Positions 25,726 through 34,446 of a stretch of DNA of 64,000 nt are shown piece after piece. The stretch's first letter is position 1. Every line of letters begins with the position of its first letter. A model generated the notes under the pieces. That model was not told where the DNA came from. It did no database searches and worked only from the letters and a program-made list of their open reading frames with translations. The translations under genes were made by a program, and so were the position numbers. The stretch lies in assembly GCA_016200135.1 (NCBI GenBank), contig JACQFI010000019.1, forward strand, positions 1-64,000, read 5' to 3'. The stretch is from Planctomycetota bacterium (lineage in GTDB: Bacteria > Planctomycetota > SZUA-567 > H5-PLA8).

Positions 25726-27178
25726 ATTTCTTGGCGTCCGATTTATCCGCGCCGAAGCGGTAATCGTGCTTCCACGCTTTGGGCACCTCACTCCCCGGAA
25801 TCGCATCCGCCCGTTCGGCCAGCACCTTCGCCTCGTCCATACGCGCGGGATCTTTCGCGAGCACCTCGACCAGCGCCATCAGCGCATCCGCCACCACGGC
25901 GTCCTGGCCCCCCAAGGCGCTCTCCCGGATACGCAGGCCGTCGCGCAGACAACGCTCCGCTTCCTCATTCTTCTCCAAAATGCTCAGGGTCTTGCCCAAT
26001 CCCACCAGGGAATCGGCGCGGCGCGGGTCGTCCTTGCCGAACCCAGCGGCGAGTTTGAGCGCCTGCCGGTAGGCAGACTCCGCCTCCAGGTAACGCCCGC
26101 CCTGGTACGCTCGCGCGCCGTGGTCCATCTTCCCATCCCAACTGCGCTCGCTCGCGGCAACAAACACGAACAGAGCGATGAGCAGCATGACGATGGTGCC
26201 CGCATAAAATCCTACGAGCGCAATCGTCGCGCCCAGCCCGGGCGGCCGGGCGTTGATCTTCTCCCAGACCGCCTTGGCGTGCGTCGCCAGGCTCTTGGCG
26301 TCGACGGCGTGCGGGAAGATCCTGCGCAGGTCCGCGAAGAGGACGTACGCGACCTCGACCGGCATCTTCTCCACGAGATGGCCCTCATCGAGCAGCCCGA
26401 AGCCTTTGATCTCATGAGCCAGCAGGCCCACCTTCCAGGCGTAGGGCGCGGACGTCATCACGAAGAAGCCGATGACGCCAAGCACCCAGCTTCCCAGCAC
26501 CCAGCCGCCTGCCATTAAAGCGCAGCCCGCCAGCGCTCGAAAGACCGACTCCACGTGATAGCTGCGCACGAAAAGGACATCGTTGAGGAAACGCCCGCCG
26601 TCCAAGGGGTAGATCGGCAACAACTGGCTCGCGTTCAGCAGAATGAAGATGGAGGCGAACTTCCAGAGCAGTGCATGCGGCTGAAACACATAGACCGCCG
26701 CCAAGGAAAATCCGAGGAAGATGCCCGGGAAAGGCCCGAGCAAGCTCACGACCGCCTGCTTCCAGCCCTCGACATGCGTCTTCTGCCCCGAAACCGCCGC
26801 GCCCACGAACGGGATGAAGAACATGGTCACGTTCCGGTAGTCGAACATGCGCATGCCGATGTAGTGGCCGAGTTCGTGGATGAAGAGCACGCCGATCAAG
26901 ATGAGCACGTCCGCGATCGCGCTGTCCATCAGCCGCCAGACGAAGAAGAACCCCAGCGTGACGACCAGCGTGGTCAGCTTCGAGACCCAGCTCTTCTCGC
27001 GCTCTTCGAGCTGCTCCATCGCTGCCAGCATGGCCTCCGGCGTGACCTCGGGCGGCGGAGGCGCCGCGGGCGGGCGGCGCAACGGTTTTGCTGGGGCTTG
27101 ATTTGAACCAGGGGCTGAGGAGGGTGCGGTTTCACCGGTTGGCTGGGCAGAAGCGGGTTCCAATGGCTCGCTGTTCAT
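25715..27178 (-). CDS. M50 (site-2-like) membrane metalloprotease with C-terminal TPRs
   Basis: A 487-residue integral membrane protein. A Pro-rich cytoplasmic N-terminus (1-60) precedes the zinc motif HELGH at 101-105 in helix VLILIGVLFIHELGHYIGM. The third ligand motif LPIYPLDGGRFLND lies in a later helix (about 195-210). Together these are the S2P/M50 active site. A long helix near 330-350 leads into an exposed TPR region (about 360-460, YLEAESAYRQALKLA and EKNEEAERCLRDGLRI). M50 proteases cut substrates within the membrane, often anti-sigma factors or signal remnants. The TPR end could select the substrate. The opposite-strand neighbour is also a TPR protein. Confidence 0.85.
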   Translation of the reverse strand: MNSEPLEPASAQPTGETAPSSAPGSNQAPAKPLRRPPAAPPPPEVTPEAMLAAMEQLEEREKSWVSKLTTLVVTLGFFFVWRLMDSAIADVLILIGVLFIHELGHYIGMRMFDYRNVTMFFIPFVGAAVSGQKTHVEGWKQAVVSLLGPFPGIFLGFSLAAVYVFQPHALLWKFASIFILLNASQLLPIYPLDGGRFLNDVLFVRSYHVESVFRALAGCALMAGGWVLGSWVLGVIGFFVMTSAPYAWKVGLLAHEIKGFGLLDEGHLVEKMPVEVAYVLFADLRRIFPHAVDAKSLATHAKAVWEKINARPPGLGATIALVGFYAGTIVMLLIALFVFVAASERSWDGKMDHGARAYQGGRYLEAESAYRQALKLAAGFGKDDPRRADSLVGLGKTLSILEKNEEAERCLRDGLRIRESALGGQDAVVADALMALVEVLAKDPARMDEAKVLAERADAIPGSEVPKAWKHDYRFGADKSDAKKSTE

Positions 27179-27325
27179 CGCTCAACCCCATAGGACCGCG
27201 CTACACGGACGCCTCGAAGCCTACCTGTACTCAGACCTGCCGCAAGCGGGCAGGGCCGCTCTCACTTGTCCCCGCTCCCGGGTCCGTTAAACTTCTTTCC
27301 AGGCCACCTCGGAGGAACGCACTGC

Positions 27326-28411
27326 ATGGGTTCGCATCGCATCGCCGTCATGCCCGGCGACGGAATCGGCAAAGAGACCATCCGCGAAGCGCTGAAGGCG
27401 CTCCGCGCGGCCGAGAAGCTCTCAAAGGGCGCGCTCAAGCTGGAGACCACGGAACTCGACTGGAACAGCGACTACTACGTCAAGCACGGGCGCATGATGC
27501 CCGAGGACGGTATCCAGATCCTGCGCGGCTACGACGCGATTCTCTTCGGGGCGGTGGGCGATGCGCGCGTGCCCGAACACGTCAGCGTCGCGCAGACGAT
27601 CCTGGCCATGCGCCGCGGGCTGGACCAGTGGGCCAACATTCGCCCCGCGCGGCTGCTGGCCGGCGCGCCCTGCCCTCTTAAGGACAAGCAGCCAGGCAGC
27701 ATCGACTTCGTAGTCGTGCGCGAGAACACCGAGGGCGAGTACGCCGACGTCGGCGGCAGCATCTTCGCCAACACGCCCAACGAGGTTGCCGTGCAGAGCG
27801 CGGTCTTCACGCGCCGCGGCACCGAACGCATCCTGCGCTACGGGTTCGAGATGGCCCGCAAGCGCAAGAAGCAGGGCCTCGGCAAGGGCAAGCTCACCAG
27901 CGTCAGCAAGCACAACGCCCAGCGCCACTCGCAGGTTTTTTGGCATAAGGTCTTCGAGGAAGTCCGCAAAGACTATCCCGACATCGAGTCGCATTTCCTG
28001 TACGTCGACGCCGCGTGCATGGACATGGTCCGCAAGCCCGAGACCTTCGACGTGCTGGTGGCCTCGAATCTCTTCGGCGACATCCTCACAGACCTCGCCG
28101 GCGTGGTCGTCGGCGGCCTCGGCATCGCGCCGAGCGCCAACCTGAACCCCGACCGCGCCGCGCCCAGCATGTTCGAGCCCGTGCACGGTTCGGCGCCGGA
28201 CATCGCAGGCAAGAACATCGCCAATCCGCTCGCCGCCGTCATGGCCGGCGCGATGATGCTCGACTTCTTCGGCGAAGTCGTTCCCGCGAAACAGATCGTC
28301 AAGGCCGTCGAGTCGGTCCTCGCCGACCCGCAAGCGCCCAAGACGAAAGACTTCGGCGGCAAAGCCCTATGCAGCGAAGTGGGCGACGAAATTGCCGCGC
28401 GGTTGGGATGA
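27326..28411 (+). CDS. Isocitrate/isopropylmalate/tartrate-type NAD(P) dehydrogenase
   Basis: A 361-residue beta-decarboxylating dehydrogenase. Visible are the opening HRIAVMPGDGIGKE, substrate-binding arginines R96/R106/R132 (MRRGLDQWANIRPARL, VRENTEGEYA), the catalytic Lys near 195 (SVSKHNAQRH), and metal ligands D252/D256 (FGDILTDLAG) with GSAPDIAGKNIANP after. These enzymes oxidise 2-hydroxy acids and decarboxylate to 2-oxo products. LeuB, tartrate/D-malate and homoisocitrate dehydrogenases share the motifs, and no leuACD genes are nearby to decide. The ATG at 27326 is supported by GGAGG 10 nt upstream. Confidence 0.88.
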   Translation: MGSHRIAVMPGDGIGKETIREALKALRAAEKLSKGALKLETTELDWNSDYYVKHGRMMPEDGIQILRGYDAILFGAVGDARVPEHVSVAQTILAMRRGLDQWANIRPARLLAGAPCPLKDKQPGSIDFVVVRENTEGEYADVGGSIFANTPNEVAVQSAVFTRRGTERILRYGFEMARKRKKQGLGKGKLTSVSKHNAQRHSQVFWHKVFEEVRKDYPDIESHFLYVDAACMDMVRKPETFDVLVASNLFGDILTDLAGVVVGGLGIAPSANLNPDRAAPSMFEPVHGSAPDIAGKNIANPLAAVMAGAMMLDFFGEVVPAKQIVKAVESVLADPQAPKTKDFGGKALCSEVGDEIAARLG

Positions 28412-28492
28412 TTTGCGTTGCCCAAGCCGTTCTTACGTTTTACGAATAACGTTTTACGTGTTTTCGTTGGCCTCAAAGGATAGGAGCCCAGC

Positions 28493-28849
28493 ATGCCCAT
28501 CACGGACGTCGTCGTCTGCACCAAGAACGCGGACCTAACCGGATCGGTCAAGGCCGCCCTCGAGAAGGACCTCGCGGGCAGGGAGATCAAGGTCGTCGAG
28601 CACAACGCGGTCCGCCTCGGCTTCCTCAAGACGCCCTGCCAGCGTTACGGCGCGTACGTCTGCGAGAACGGCGACGACGCGCACGTGATCGAGGTCTACA
28701 CGAAGGCCTTCCATCGCCAGGCCTGGCTCGACAAACTCATCTGCATCGTCAGCAAGGACGCCGCCGTAAAGAAGTACGCGCAGAAGGACGGCTTCCCCTG
28801 CTTCGACGAACCGAGCCAGCTTGCCGATTACCTCAAGAGCAAGAACTAG
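28493..28849 (+). CDS. Hypothetical 118-residue protein
   Basis: I do not recognise this protein. It starts MPITDVVVCTKNADLTGSV, has alternating strands and helices (predicted alpha/beta), three Cys (VVCTKN, TPCQRYG, YVCENG and LICIVS regions) and ends YLKSKN, with no signal peptide or membrane segment. A good ribosome site (AGGATAGGAG) sits 6 nt before the ATG. It lies between a dehydrogenase and shikimate kinase on the same strand with short gaps, so it may share their transcript. Codon use matches its neighbours. Confidence 0.6.
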   Translation: MPITDVVVCTKNADLTGSVKAALEKDLAGREIKVVEHNAVRLGFLKTPCQRYGAYVCENGDDAHVIEVYTKAFHRQAWLDKLICIVSKDAAVKKYAQKDGFPCFDEPSQLADYLKSKN

Positions 28850-28911
28850 CCGGACGAAAGCCTAGGAGTCTGAGCGGTTGCGAGTCCGAGCGTCTTGGGT
28901 AGGGCATTGGG

Positions 28912-29448
28912 ATGAATGTCGTTTTGATTGGCCTTCGCGGAACCGGGAAGTCCACCTGCGGGAAGATGCTCGCGGTGCGCCTGGGCTGGCTCTTCATCGA
29001 TACGGATGAGGTCGTCCAGGAGCGCGCGGGCAAGTCCATCCGCGAGATCTTCGACGAGGGCGGCGAGCCGCTCTTTAGGCAACTCGAATCCGAGGCGGTT
29101 CGTCAAGCCGCACGGCACGACCAGGCCGTGATTGCCTCGGGAGGCGGCGCGATCCTCGATCCCGAGAACGTCGCGGATCTGCGCCGCCAGGGCTTCCTCA
29201 TCCACCTCACCGCCGCGCCGCATGAACTCTGGAAGCGCATCGAGACGGACGTAAAGAGCGCCGCACAGAGACCCAAGCTCACCGCGGGGGCCGTAAACGG
29301 CGAACAGGAACTGGAGAAGCTGATGCTCGCGCGTTCGGGCGCCTACGGCCGCGCGCGGGACGTCGAACTGAGCGTCGAAGGCCGCACGCCCGAACAGGTC
29401 GTGGAGGCCATCTCCTTACTCCTACGTGCGCATGGCGTGCTCAAATAA
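28912..29448 (+). CDS. aroK: Shikimate kinase
   Basis: A 178-residue P-loop kinase that phosphorylates shikimate at the 3-OH in the chorismate pathway. Walker A is GLRGTGKST (7-15). The shikimate-binding pair D30/D32 lies in FIDTDEVV. R56 lies in LFRQLESEAV, the GGGA loop is at 77-80, and the lid/adenine region has QRPKL. Length and motif order are standard for AroK/AroL. It is the only aromatic-biosynthesis gene in the window. It sits downstream of the hypothetical gene with a 62-bp gap. Confidence 0.93.
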   Translation: MNVVLIGLRGTGKSTCGKMLAVRLGWLFIDTDEVVQERAGKSIREIFDEGGEPLFRQLESEAVRQAARHDQAVIASGGGAILDPENVADLRRQGFLIHLTAAPHELWKRIETDVKSAAQRPKLTAGAVNGEQELEKLMLARSGAYGRARDVELSVEGRTPEQVVEAISLLLRAHGVLK

Positions 29449-29612
29449 GTGTTGGTTGGGCCGCTTTCCACCACCTTGACTCTCCCCTACCCTGTGTTAC
29501 CGTCCGCTCCAACCGCGCTGGAATAAAGCTCGCGGGCAATGCGATTTAGAAGGCGAGAATGCCGCCATCCACTTTGGATCGCGGCGCGGATTGCAAAGGA
29601 GCGCTGATTATC

Positions 29613-29945
29613 ATGGGTGCCGGAACGATTCCCGTAACGGACAACTCGTTCGAGACCGAAGTCGAGAAGCACAACGGCTTCGCGCTTGTGGATTTCTGGG
29701 CTGAATGGTGCGGTCCCTGCCGCATGATCGGACCCGCGCTGGAGGAACTCGCCGGCGAGTACGGCGAGAAGCTGAAAGTCGCTAAAGTGGATGTGGACGC
29801 CAGCCCCGACACGGCCGGCAAGTTCGGGATCCGCTCGATCCCCTGCCTGATCCTCTTCAAGGATGGCAAGCAGGTCGACCAGCGGGTGGGCGCGCAGAGC
29901 AAGGCCCAGCTCAAAGCCTGGCTAGACGGCAAAATGGCCAGCTAA
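29613..29945 (+). CDS. trxA: Thioredoxin
   Basis: A 110-residue thioredoxin with the active-site WCGPC at 32-36 (FWAEWCGPCRMIGPALEEL), the buried Asp27 and the cis-proline loop in IRSIPCLILFKDG. It reduces protein disulfides in the cytoplasm, as there is no signal peptide. The ATG at 29613 follows AAAGGAG by 11 nt and gives the family-standard length. An upstream in-frame ATG (29559) would add 18 atypical residues. The extra Cys next to the cis-Pro (IPC) is a common variant. A strong terminator follows within 25 bp. Confidence 0.95.
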   Translation: MGAGTIPVTDNSFETEVEKHNGFALVDFWAEWCGPCRMIGPALEELAGEYGEKLKVAKVDVDASPDTAGKFGIRSIPCLILFKDGKQVDQRVGAQSKAQLKAWLDGKMAS

Positions 29946-29966
29946 TCTTCACAAGACTTGGGTTTG

Positions 29967-29999
29967 AAACGGCTTCCCCTCGGGAAGCCGTTTTCTTTT
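29967..29999 (+). terminator. Intrinsic terminator after trxA
   Basis: Stem AAACGGCTTCCC / GGGAAGCCGTTT (29967-29978 and 29982-29993) with a 3-nt loop, followed by a T-rich run to 29999. It is a textbook rho-independent terminator 21 bp after the trxA stop. The remaining gap up to 30165 shows only a weak possible promoter. Confidence 0.92.
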
Positions 30000-30165
30000 G
30001 GCTTAAGCCCTACCAACATGTGCATCTTTTTACGTGAGCGTTAAAAGGGACCCCAATAAAGGCGTAATCTATTGATTAAGAGCAGCCCTGGAGCTACGTT
30101 ACTAAGTCAAATATAAGGAGTGGCGGTCCAAGTTCTTACGGGCAGCCATCCTACGGAGACGCACA

Positions 30166-32151
30166 ATGTCCACCGCCACCCTAAGTCTGGATACCCGCTC
30201 CGCCCAGCGCAGACTTCACAGCTTGGTCGACCAGGCGATGACCCGCCTGCGCCTGCAGGAAGCTCTTAAAGCTACGGTGCTCTCCTTTACTGTGGTGGCG
30301 TGGCTGCTTGTGCCGTTGCTGCTCGCGGACAAGCTCTTCAGTTTGAGCGCCATCGGGTTCAGCGTCTGGATCGTCTGGTGCGGGCTGCTCGCGCTGACCG
30401 TTCCCTACATCCTCTGGCGCGCTTTCTCGAACCGCATCCACGAACAGTTCGCGGCGATCCTGGCGGACGAACGCCTGGGTCTGCACTCGCGGCTGGCCAC
30501 GGCGCTCTCGCTCGATCCGGACGACGCCTCGGGCTTCAGCGAAGCGTTTTATCATGAAGCCGCGGACCGCTTGGCGGCACTCGACCCGACCCGCGCCTTC
30601 CCCATTCAAGTGCCCCGAATGGCGTACTTGATCCTCCCCGCGGCGGGCATCTCGGCCGCGATCTTCTTCCTCGTGCCGCAGCGCGACCTCGCCGGCTTCA
30701 TCGCCAAGGCGCAGGAGAAGCGCCGCGCCGAAGACCTGAAGCAGGACACCGCTAAGAAGCTCACCGCGACGCTCGACGACCTGAAGAAGGACATGGAGCA
30801 GACCCCGCCCGAGGACTCCGCCCAGTTCAAGGTCAACCAGCTCGTGAAGAAGGCGGACGCCATCGCGAAGGAACTGAAGGAAGGCAAGCGCGACCCGAAC
30901 GAGGCCGTCATCGCGCTGGCGGAACTCAAGCGCGAGATCGGCGAGCAGAAGGACAAAATCGACAGCGAGGGCAAGGACCTCGCCGAGCGGCTCAAGAACC
31001 TCAGCGAGAAGAACCTCAATCTGGAAGAGAACGACTTCACCAAGGCTGTCTCGGAGGCGCTCAAGGAAGGCGACGCGGAGCTGGCCGCGAAGGAGATGCG
31101 CAAGCTCGCGCGGCAAGTGAAGAACGAGATCCTCGAAGATCCGAACAAATCACCGGAGCAGAAGGCGGAGGAGCTCAAGAAGCTCCAGAACGAGATCGAG
31201 AAACTCGCCGGCGCTTTGGAACAGGAAGGCGAGATGGGCAAGGACCTGATGGAAGCGGCCAAGAAGTCGATGGAGGCCAGCGAGTACCAGCAGCTCCAGG
31301 AGGACATCAAGAAGCAGCTCAACCAGCAGCAGGGGAAGAACAACGAGTCCCTCGGCGAGGAGATCGAGAAGGAGCTCAACGAAGCCGCCGAAGATATGGA
31401 CAAGAAGGCGAATGAGGACGACAACGAACTCTCCGAGGACGACCAGAAGGCCGAAGAGGAACTCGAGAAGCTGGAAGGCGGCACCGACGAAGCGATGGAA
31501 GGTCTGACGCAGCAGGAGGACGGCCAGAAACAAGCCGGAGGCCAGGAAGGCGATAAGAAAGGCCAGCCGGGCGGTAAGAAGGCGGGGAACACGGGCGGCA
31601 AGTCCGGGAAGTCCGGCAAGAGCAGCAAGAAAATGGCCAGTCAGAAGAGCGGCAATCAGGGCCAGGCGGGGCAGCAGGGCGGCAAGGAAGGCCGGCAGCA
31701 GTCCTCCGGCGGCGACAACGAGGGCGGCGACAAGAACAACGGCAACCCGAAGCCCGGATTCAGCGGGCCCAACCAGGGCGGACCCGGTATGGGCAAGCGC
31801 GCTTACCGCGACGGGGACGCGCTCTTCAAGCCCGAGATGGTCCGCGGCAAGATGCAAAGCGGCGCGATCAGCGGGCTCTCGCATTTCCGCGGCCAGGGCG
31901 CGAAGGGCGACGCGCCGACGCAGTACGTCCAGGCGCTCACCGCCGCCGAGCAGGACGCGACGAGCTCGCTGGAACTCGACCGCATCCCCGCCGACGCACG
32001 CGAGCTGGTGAAGGATTACTTCACCAAGCTCAAGCAGGATGAAGGCAGCAACATCAAGCCCGCCGTCGCGCCCACGCCCGGTGGCGCGCCTGAAAAGGCG
32101 CCCGAAAGCGGGCCCACGCCTAAGCCCGAAGGTGAAGCGCTGAAGGAATAG
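30166..32151 (+). CDS. DUF4175-like membrane protein with long charged coiled coil
   Basis: A 661-residue protein. Two or three membrane helices lie near the N-terminus (about 38-100 and 150-170: VLSFTVVAWLLVPLLLADKL, VWIVWCGLLALTVPYILW, AYLILPAAGISAAIFFLVP), followed by a very long Lys/Glu-rich helical stretch (about 180-440) and a Gly/Lys/Gln/Asn-rich low-complexity region (about 450-540). The layout recalls DUF4175/TIGR02302-type proteins, which in many bacteria sit near DUF58/MoxR genes, but none are adjacent here. The function is unknown. A GGAG ribosome site precedes ATG 30166. Confidence 0.65.
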   Translation: MSTATLSLDTRSAQRRLHSLVDQAMTRLRLQEALKATVLSFTVVAWLLVPLLLADKLFSLSAIGFSVWIVWCGLLALTVPYILWRAFSNRIHEQFAAILADERLGLHSRLATALSLDPDDASGFSEAFYHEAADRLAALDPTRAFPIQVPRMAYLILPAAGISAAIFFLVPQRDLAGFIAKAQEKRRAEDLKQDTAKKLTATLDDLKKDMEQTPPEDSAQFKVNQLVKKADAIAKELKEGKRDPNEAVIALAELKREIGEQKDKIDSEGKDLAERLKNLSEKNLNLEENDFTKAVSEALKEGDAELAAKEMRKLARQVKNEILEDPNKSPEQKAEELKKLQNEIEKLAGALEQEGEMGKDLMEAAKKSMEASEYQQLQEDIKKQLNQQQGKNNESLGEEIEKELNEAAEDMDKKANEDDNELSEDDQKAEEELEKLEGGTDEAMEGLTQQEDGQKQAGGQEGDKKGQPGGKKAGNTGGKSGKSGKSSKKMASQKSGNQGQAGQQGGKEGRQQSSGGDNEGGDKNNGNPKPGFSGPNQGGPGMGKRAYRDGDALFKPEMVRGKMQSGAISGLSHFRGQGAKGDAPTQYVQALTAAEQDATSSLELDRIPADARELVKDYFTKLKQDEGSNIKPAVAPTPGGAPEKAPESGPTPKPEGEALKE

Positions 32152-32166
32152 CCGGCTTACGGCGGT

Positions 32167-32247
32167 TAGCTCGCGGCTCCTGGATCGCGGCAAAACCTCG
32201 TTTTCTTGAGAGCGCCTTTCTGCTGCGGCCATTTCTCCCGCGAGCTA
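32167..32247. repeat. Inverted repeat between DUF4175-like and ABC-binding genes
   Basis: TAGCTCGCGG (32167-32176) and its reverse complement CCGCGAGCTA (32238-32247) flank 61 bp. Further GCGAGC/GAGCCACGA words continue to 32280. The composition is typical of degenerate extragenic repeat families. No T-run is present, so this is not a standard terminator. Confidence 0.35.
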
Positions 32248-32299
32248 CGAGCGGTGTGCTGCGAGCCACGAATTGCGAGCCAACTACCAGGAGTTCCGT

Positions 32300-33352
32300 T
32301 TGTCCAAGGGCCTGCTTGCCATCCTGCTGCTCCTGATCGCGGCGGCCGTCGCGTTGGCGTGGATCGCGCCGCCGCGGCACGGCGTGGTTGTGTACACCTC
32401 GGTCGATTCAGAGTTCGCCCAGCCGCTCGCCGAACGCTTCGAGAAAGAGACGGGCCTCAAGGTCGTCCTGCGCACCGACAGCGAGGTGAGCAAGACCACG
32501 GGCCTGCTCGGCCGCCTGCGCGAACTCAAGAGCCGCCCCGACGCCGACGTCTTCTGGAACAGCGAGCTCTCCGGAACGCTGCTGCTCGCGCGCGACGGCA
32601 TCCTCGCGCCGTATGTCTCGCCCAATGCCGCGTCGATTCCCGAAGGCTTCAAGGATGCGCAGGGAATGTGGACCGGCTTCGGCTGCCGCGCGCGCGTGCT
32701 GATCTTCAACACGAACCGGCTCAAGAAGGAGGACGCGCCGCAGACCGTCGAGGCCCTCTGCGATCCGCAGTGGCGCGGGCGCATCTGCATCGCGCGGCCG
32801 CTGTTCGGGACCACGCGCAGCCATCTGGTCTCGCTGGTGCTGGCGCTGGGCGAAGAGAAGGGCCTCGCGCTGCTGCGCAAGCTGCGCGAGAACGCCACCG
32901 CAGGCGATCCCGCCAAGCCCTGGGTCGTGGACGGCAACGCCGCCGTGCGCGACCGGGTGGCCGAAGGCGTCTTCGACCTGGGCCTCACCGACACCGACGA
33001 TGCCTATGTGGCTCAGGACCGCGGCAAGCCCGTGGACCTGCTCTTTATCGAACAAGCCGCCGCATGGCCGGGTGTGTACCTGATTCCCAACACGGTCTCG
33101 TTGGTTGCCAACGGGCCAAACCCCGATGGTGCGAAGAAGTTCATCGATTACCTGCTGCGCCCAGAGACCGAGGCGTGGCTCGCCGCGCAAGGCGCGCGGC
33201 AGATTCCGGTTCGTGCGGCGGTGCCGGTGCCCGCGGGCCGTCCCAAACTTTCAGCCCTGCCCGTCGCCGCCGTGGACCTCGGTAAGTTACAGAACGAGAT
33301 CGAACGCCTTAGCGACAAGATCGACAAACTCGTGCGCGGCGAGATTCCCTAG
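32300..33352 (+). CDS. ABC transporter solute-binding protein, iron(III)/FbpA type
   Basis: A 350-residue periplasmic binding protein. The signal anchor is LSKGLLAILLLLIAAAVALA. The mature fold opens VVVYTSVDSEFAQPLAERFEKE, as in FbpA/extracellular family 1, with a type-II lobe exchange near DADVFWNSE and VFDLGLTDTDDAYVA. I place the start at TTG 32300 because AGGAG lies 6 nt upstream. A TTG at 32273 lacks a site. A heptad-like C-terminal tail (LGKLQNEIERLSDKIDKLV) is unusual for the family and could oligomerise. No permease or ATPase is adjacent. The fused iron-type permease at 15722-17686 is a candidate partner. Confidence 0.85.
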   Translation: MSKGLLAILLLLIAAAVALAWIAPPRHGVVVYTSVDSEFAQPLAERFEKETGLKVVLRTDSEVSKTTGLLGRLRELKSRPDADVFWNSELSGTLLLARDGILAPYVSPNAASIPEGFKDAQGMWTGFGCRARVLIFNTNRLKKEDAPQTVEALCDPQWRGRICIARPLFGTTRSHLVSLVLALGEEKGLALLRKLRENATAGDPAKPWVVDGNAAVRDRVAEGVFDLGLTDTDDAYVAQDRGKPVDLLFIEQAAAWPGVYLIPNTVSLVANGPNPDGAKKFIDYLLRPETEAWLAAQGARQIPVRAAVPVPAGRPKLSALPVAAVDLGKLQNEIERLSDKIDKLVRGEIP

Positions 33353-33364
33353 CTTCACTTTCAC

Positions 33365-33428
33365 CGCAGAGACGCGGAGGCACGGAGAACGGCGCTTCCA
33401 CGAATCTTCACGAATGAACGCGAATTCG
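33365..33428. repeat. Short-period degenerate tandem repeats
   Basis: Three 8-bp units CGCAGAGA / CGCGGAGG / CACGGAGA (33365-33388) are followed by three 10-bp units CACGAATCTT / CACGAATGAA / CGCGAATTCG (33399-33428). Words of this kind recur between genes in many environmental bacterial genomes. That is general knowledge rather than something shown here. Confidence 0.55.
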
Positions 33429-33510
33429 CACCGTCGTATAATCGAAGGATTTCGATAGCATCCCTACTCTAACTCTTTGCCGCTCCAACGATCAAAAAAG
33501 GAGCCCTTAC

Positions 33511-34383
33511 ATGCCCAACATCCCCAGCAAACTCATCGTCGGCGTCTGGCAGGGGTATTGCGCGGACGGCGAACTGGAGCAGAACATCGCCCGCGTGGCT
33601 CAGGTCATCGACGAGGCCGGAGCCGCAGGATGCGACTTCGTCTGCTTCCCGGAGACGTTCTTAAGCGGCTGCGGTTCGCCCGGATTGGCGGCGCGATGCG
33701 CTTTGTCGCTCGACGATCCGCGCCTGCTGGATCTCGCGGCGCGCGCGGAGAAGTTCAAGATGGTGGCGCTCGTCGGCATGAGCGAGAAGCGCTCCAACGG
33801 CACGCACGCCAACAGCGTGGCGGTGCTCAGCGGGGGGCGCGTGATCGGAAGCTACGCCAAGACGCAGCGCACGGGAGGCGACATCGAGGACGACGGCTTC
33901 TGCCTCGACGAGGAACTCCCCACGTTTGAAGTGAAAGGCGTCCGCTTCGCCGTGCAGATCTGTCACGACTCCTCGTTCCCGGAGATCGCGTCGACCTACG
34001 CGTGGAAGGGCGTGCAACTGCTCTTCTCGCCGCACTACAACTGGATCCCCAAAGACCACATGGATGGGCACCGCATCCGCGTGCGCAACAACCACATCGG
34101 CGTCGCCGCGCAGTTCAATCTCGTCGTGGCACGATCAAATACGGTGGTCGTCAACCGCAAGGGCCATCCCGAGCACCTGGGCTACGGCGACAGCGCGATC
34201 TTCTCATCGATGGGGACGCCGCTGGCCGAAGCGGGGCTCTTCACCGAGCGCCTGGTCTACGCCGACGTCGCGAAGTGGCTCAAGCCGCAGGACGATTGGG
34301 GATTCCGCACCAACCTGCGCCCCGCGGTGGTGGAGCAGTGGACCGCGGCGGCCAAAGCAGCGATCAAAAAAGCGAATTCTTGA
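33511..34383 (+). CDS. Carbon-nitrogen hydrolase (nitrilase superfamily)
   Basis: A 290-residue cytoplasmic amidase-type enzyme with the Glu-Lys-Cys triad: E48 in CFPETF, K117 in SYAKTQR and C151 in VQICHDSSFPE. The second conserved Glu sits six residues after the Cys (E158). Members hydrolyse amides, nitriles or N-carbamoyl compounds. The substrate pocket cannot be read from sequence alone. AAAGGAG precedes ATG 33511 by about 8 nt. It appears monocistronic, after a repeat-bearing gap and before an AT-rich foreign-looking gene. Confidence 0.9.
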   Translation: MPNIPSKLIVGVWQGYCADGELEQNIARVAQVIDEAGAAGCDFVCFPETFLSGCGSPGLAARCALSLDDPRLLDLAARAEKFKMVALVGMSEKRSNGTHANSVAVLSGGRVIGSYAKTQRTGGDIEDDGFCLDEELPTFEVKGVRFAVQICHDSSFPEIASTYAWKGVQLLFSPHYNWIPKDHMDGHRIRVRNNHIGVAAQFNLVVARSNTVVVNRKGHPEHLGYGDSAIFSSMGTPLAEAGLFTERLVYADVAKWLKPQDDWGFRTNLRPAVVEQWTAAAKAAIKKANS

Positions 34384-34411
34384 GTTATGTGAATATTGAC
34401 GTGGTCGGTTC

Positions 34412-34440
34412 TTAACTTTTCCATGTAATTGCAATAGAAT
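34412..34440 (+). promoter_or_regulatory. Possible promoter of the AT-rich gene, leaderless configuration
   Basis: TTAACT (34412-34417) and TAGAAT (34435-34440) with a 17-bp spacer. The ATG at 34447 is only 6 bp past the -10, so a transcript would start at or next to the start codon. Confidence 0.4.
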
Positions 34441-34446
34441 ACCTGC

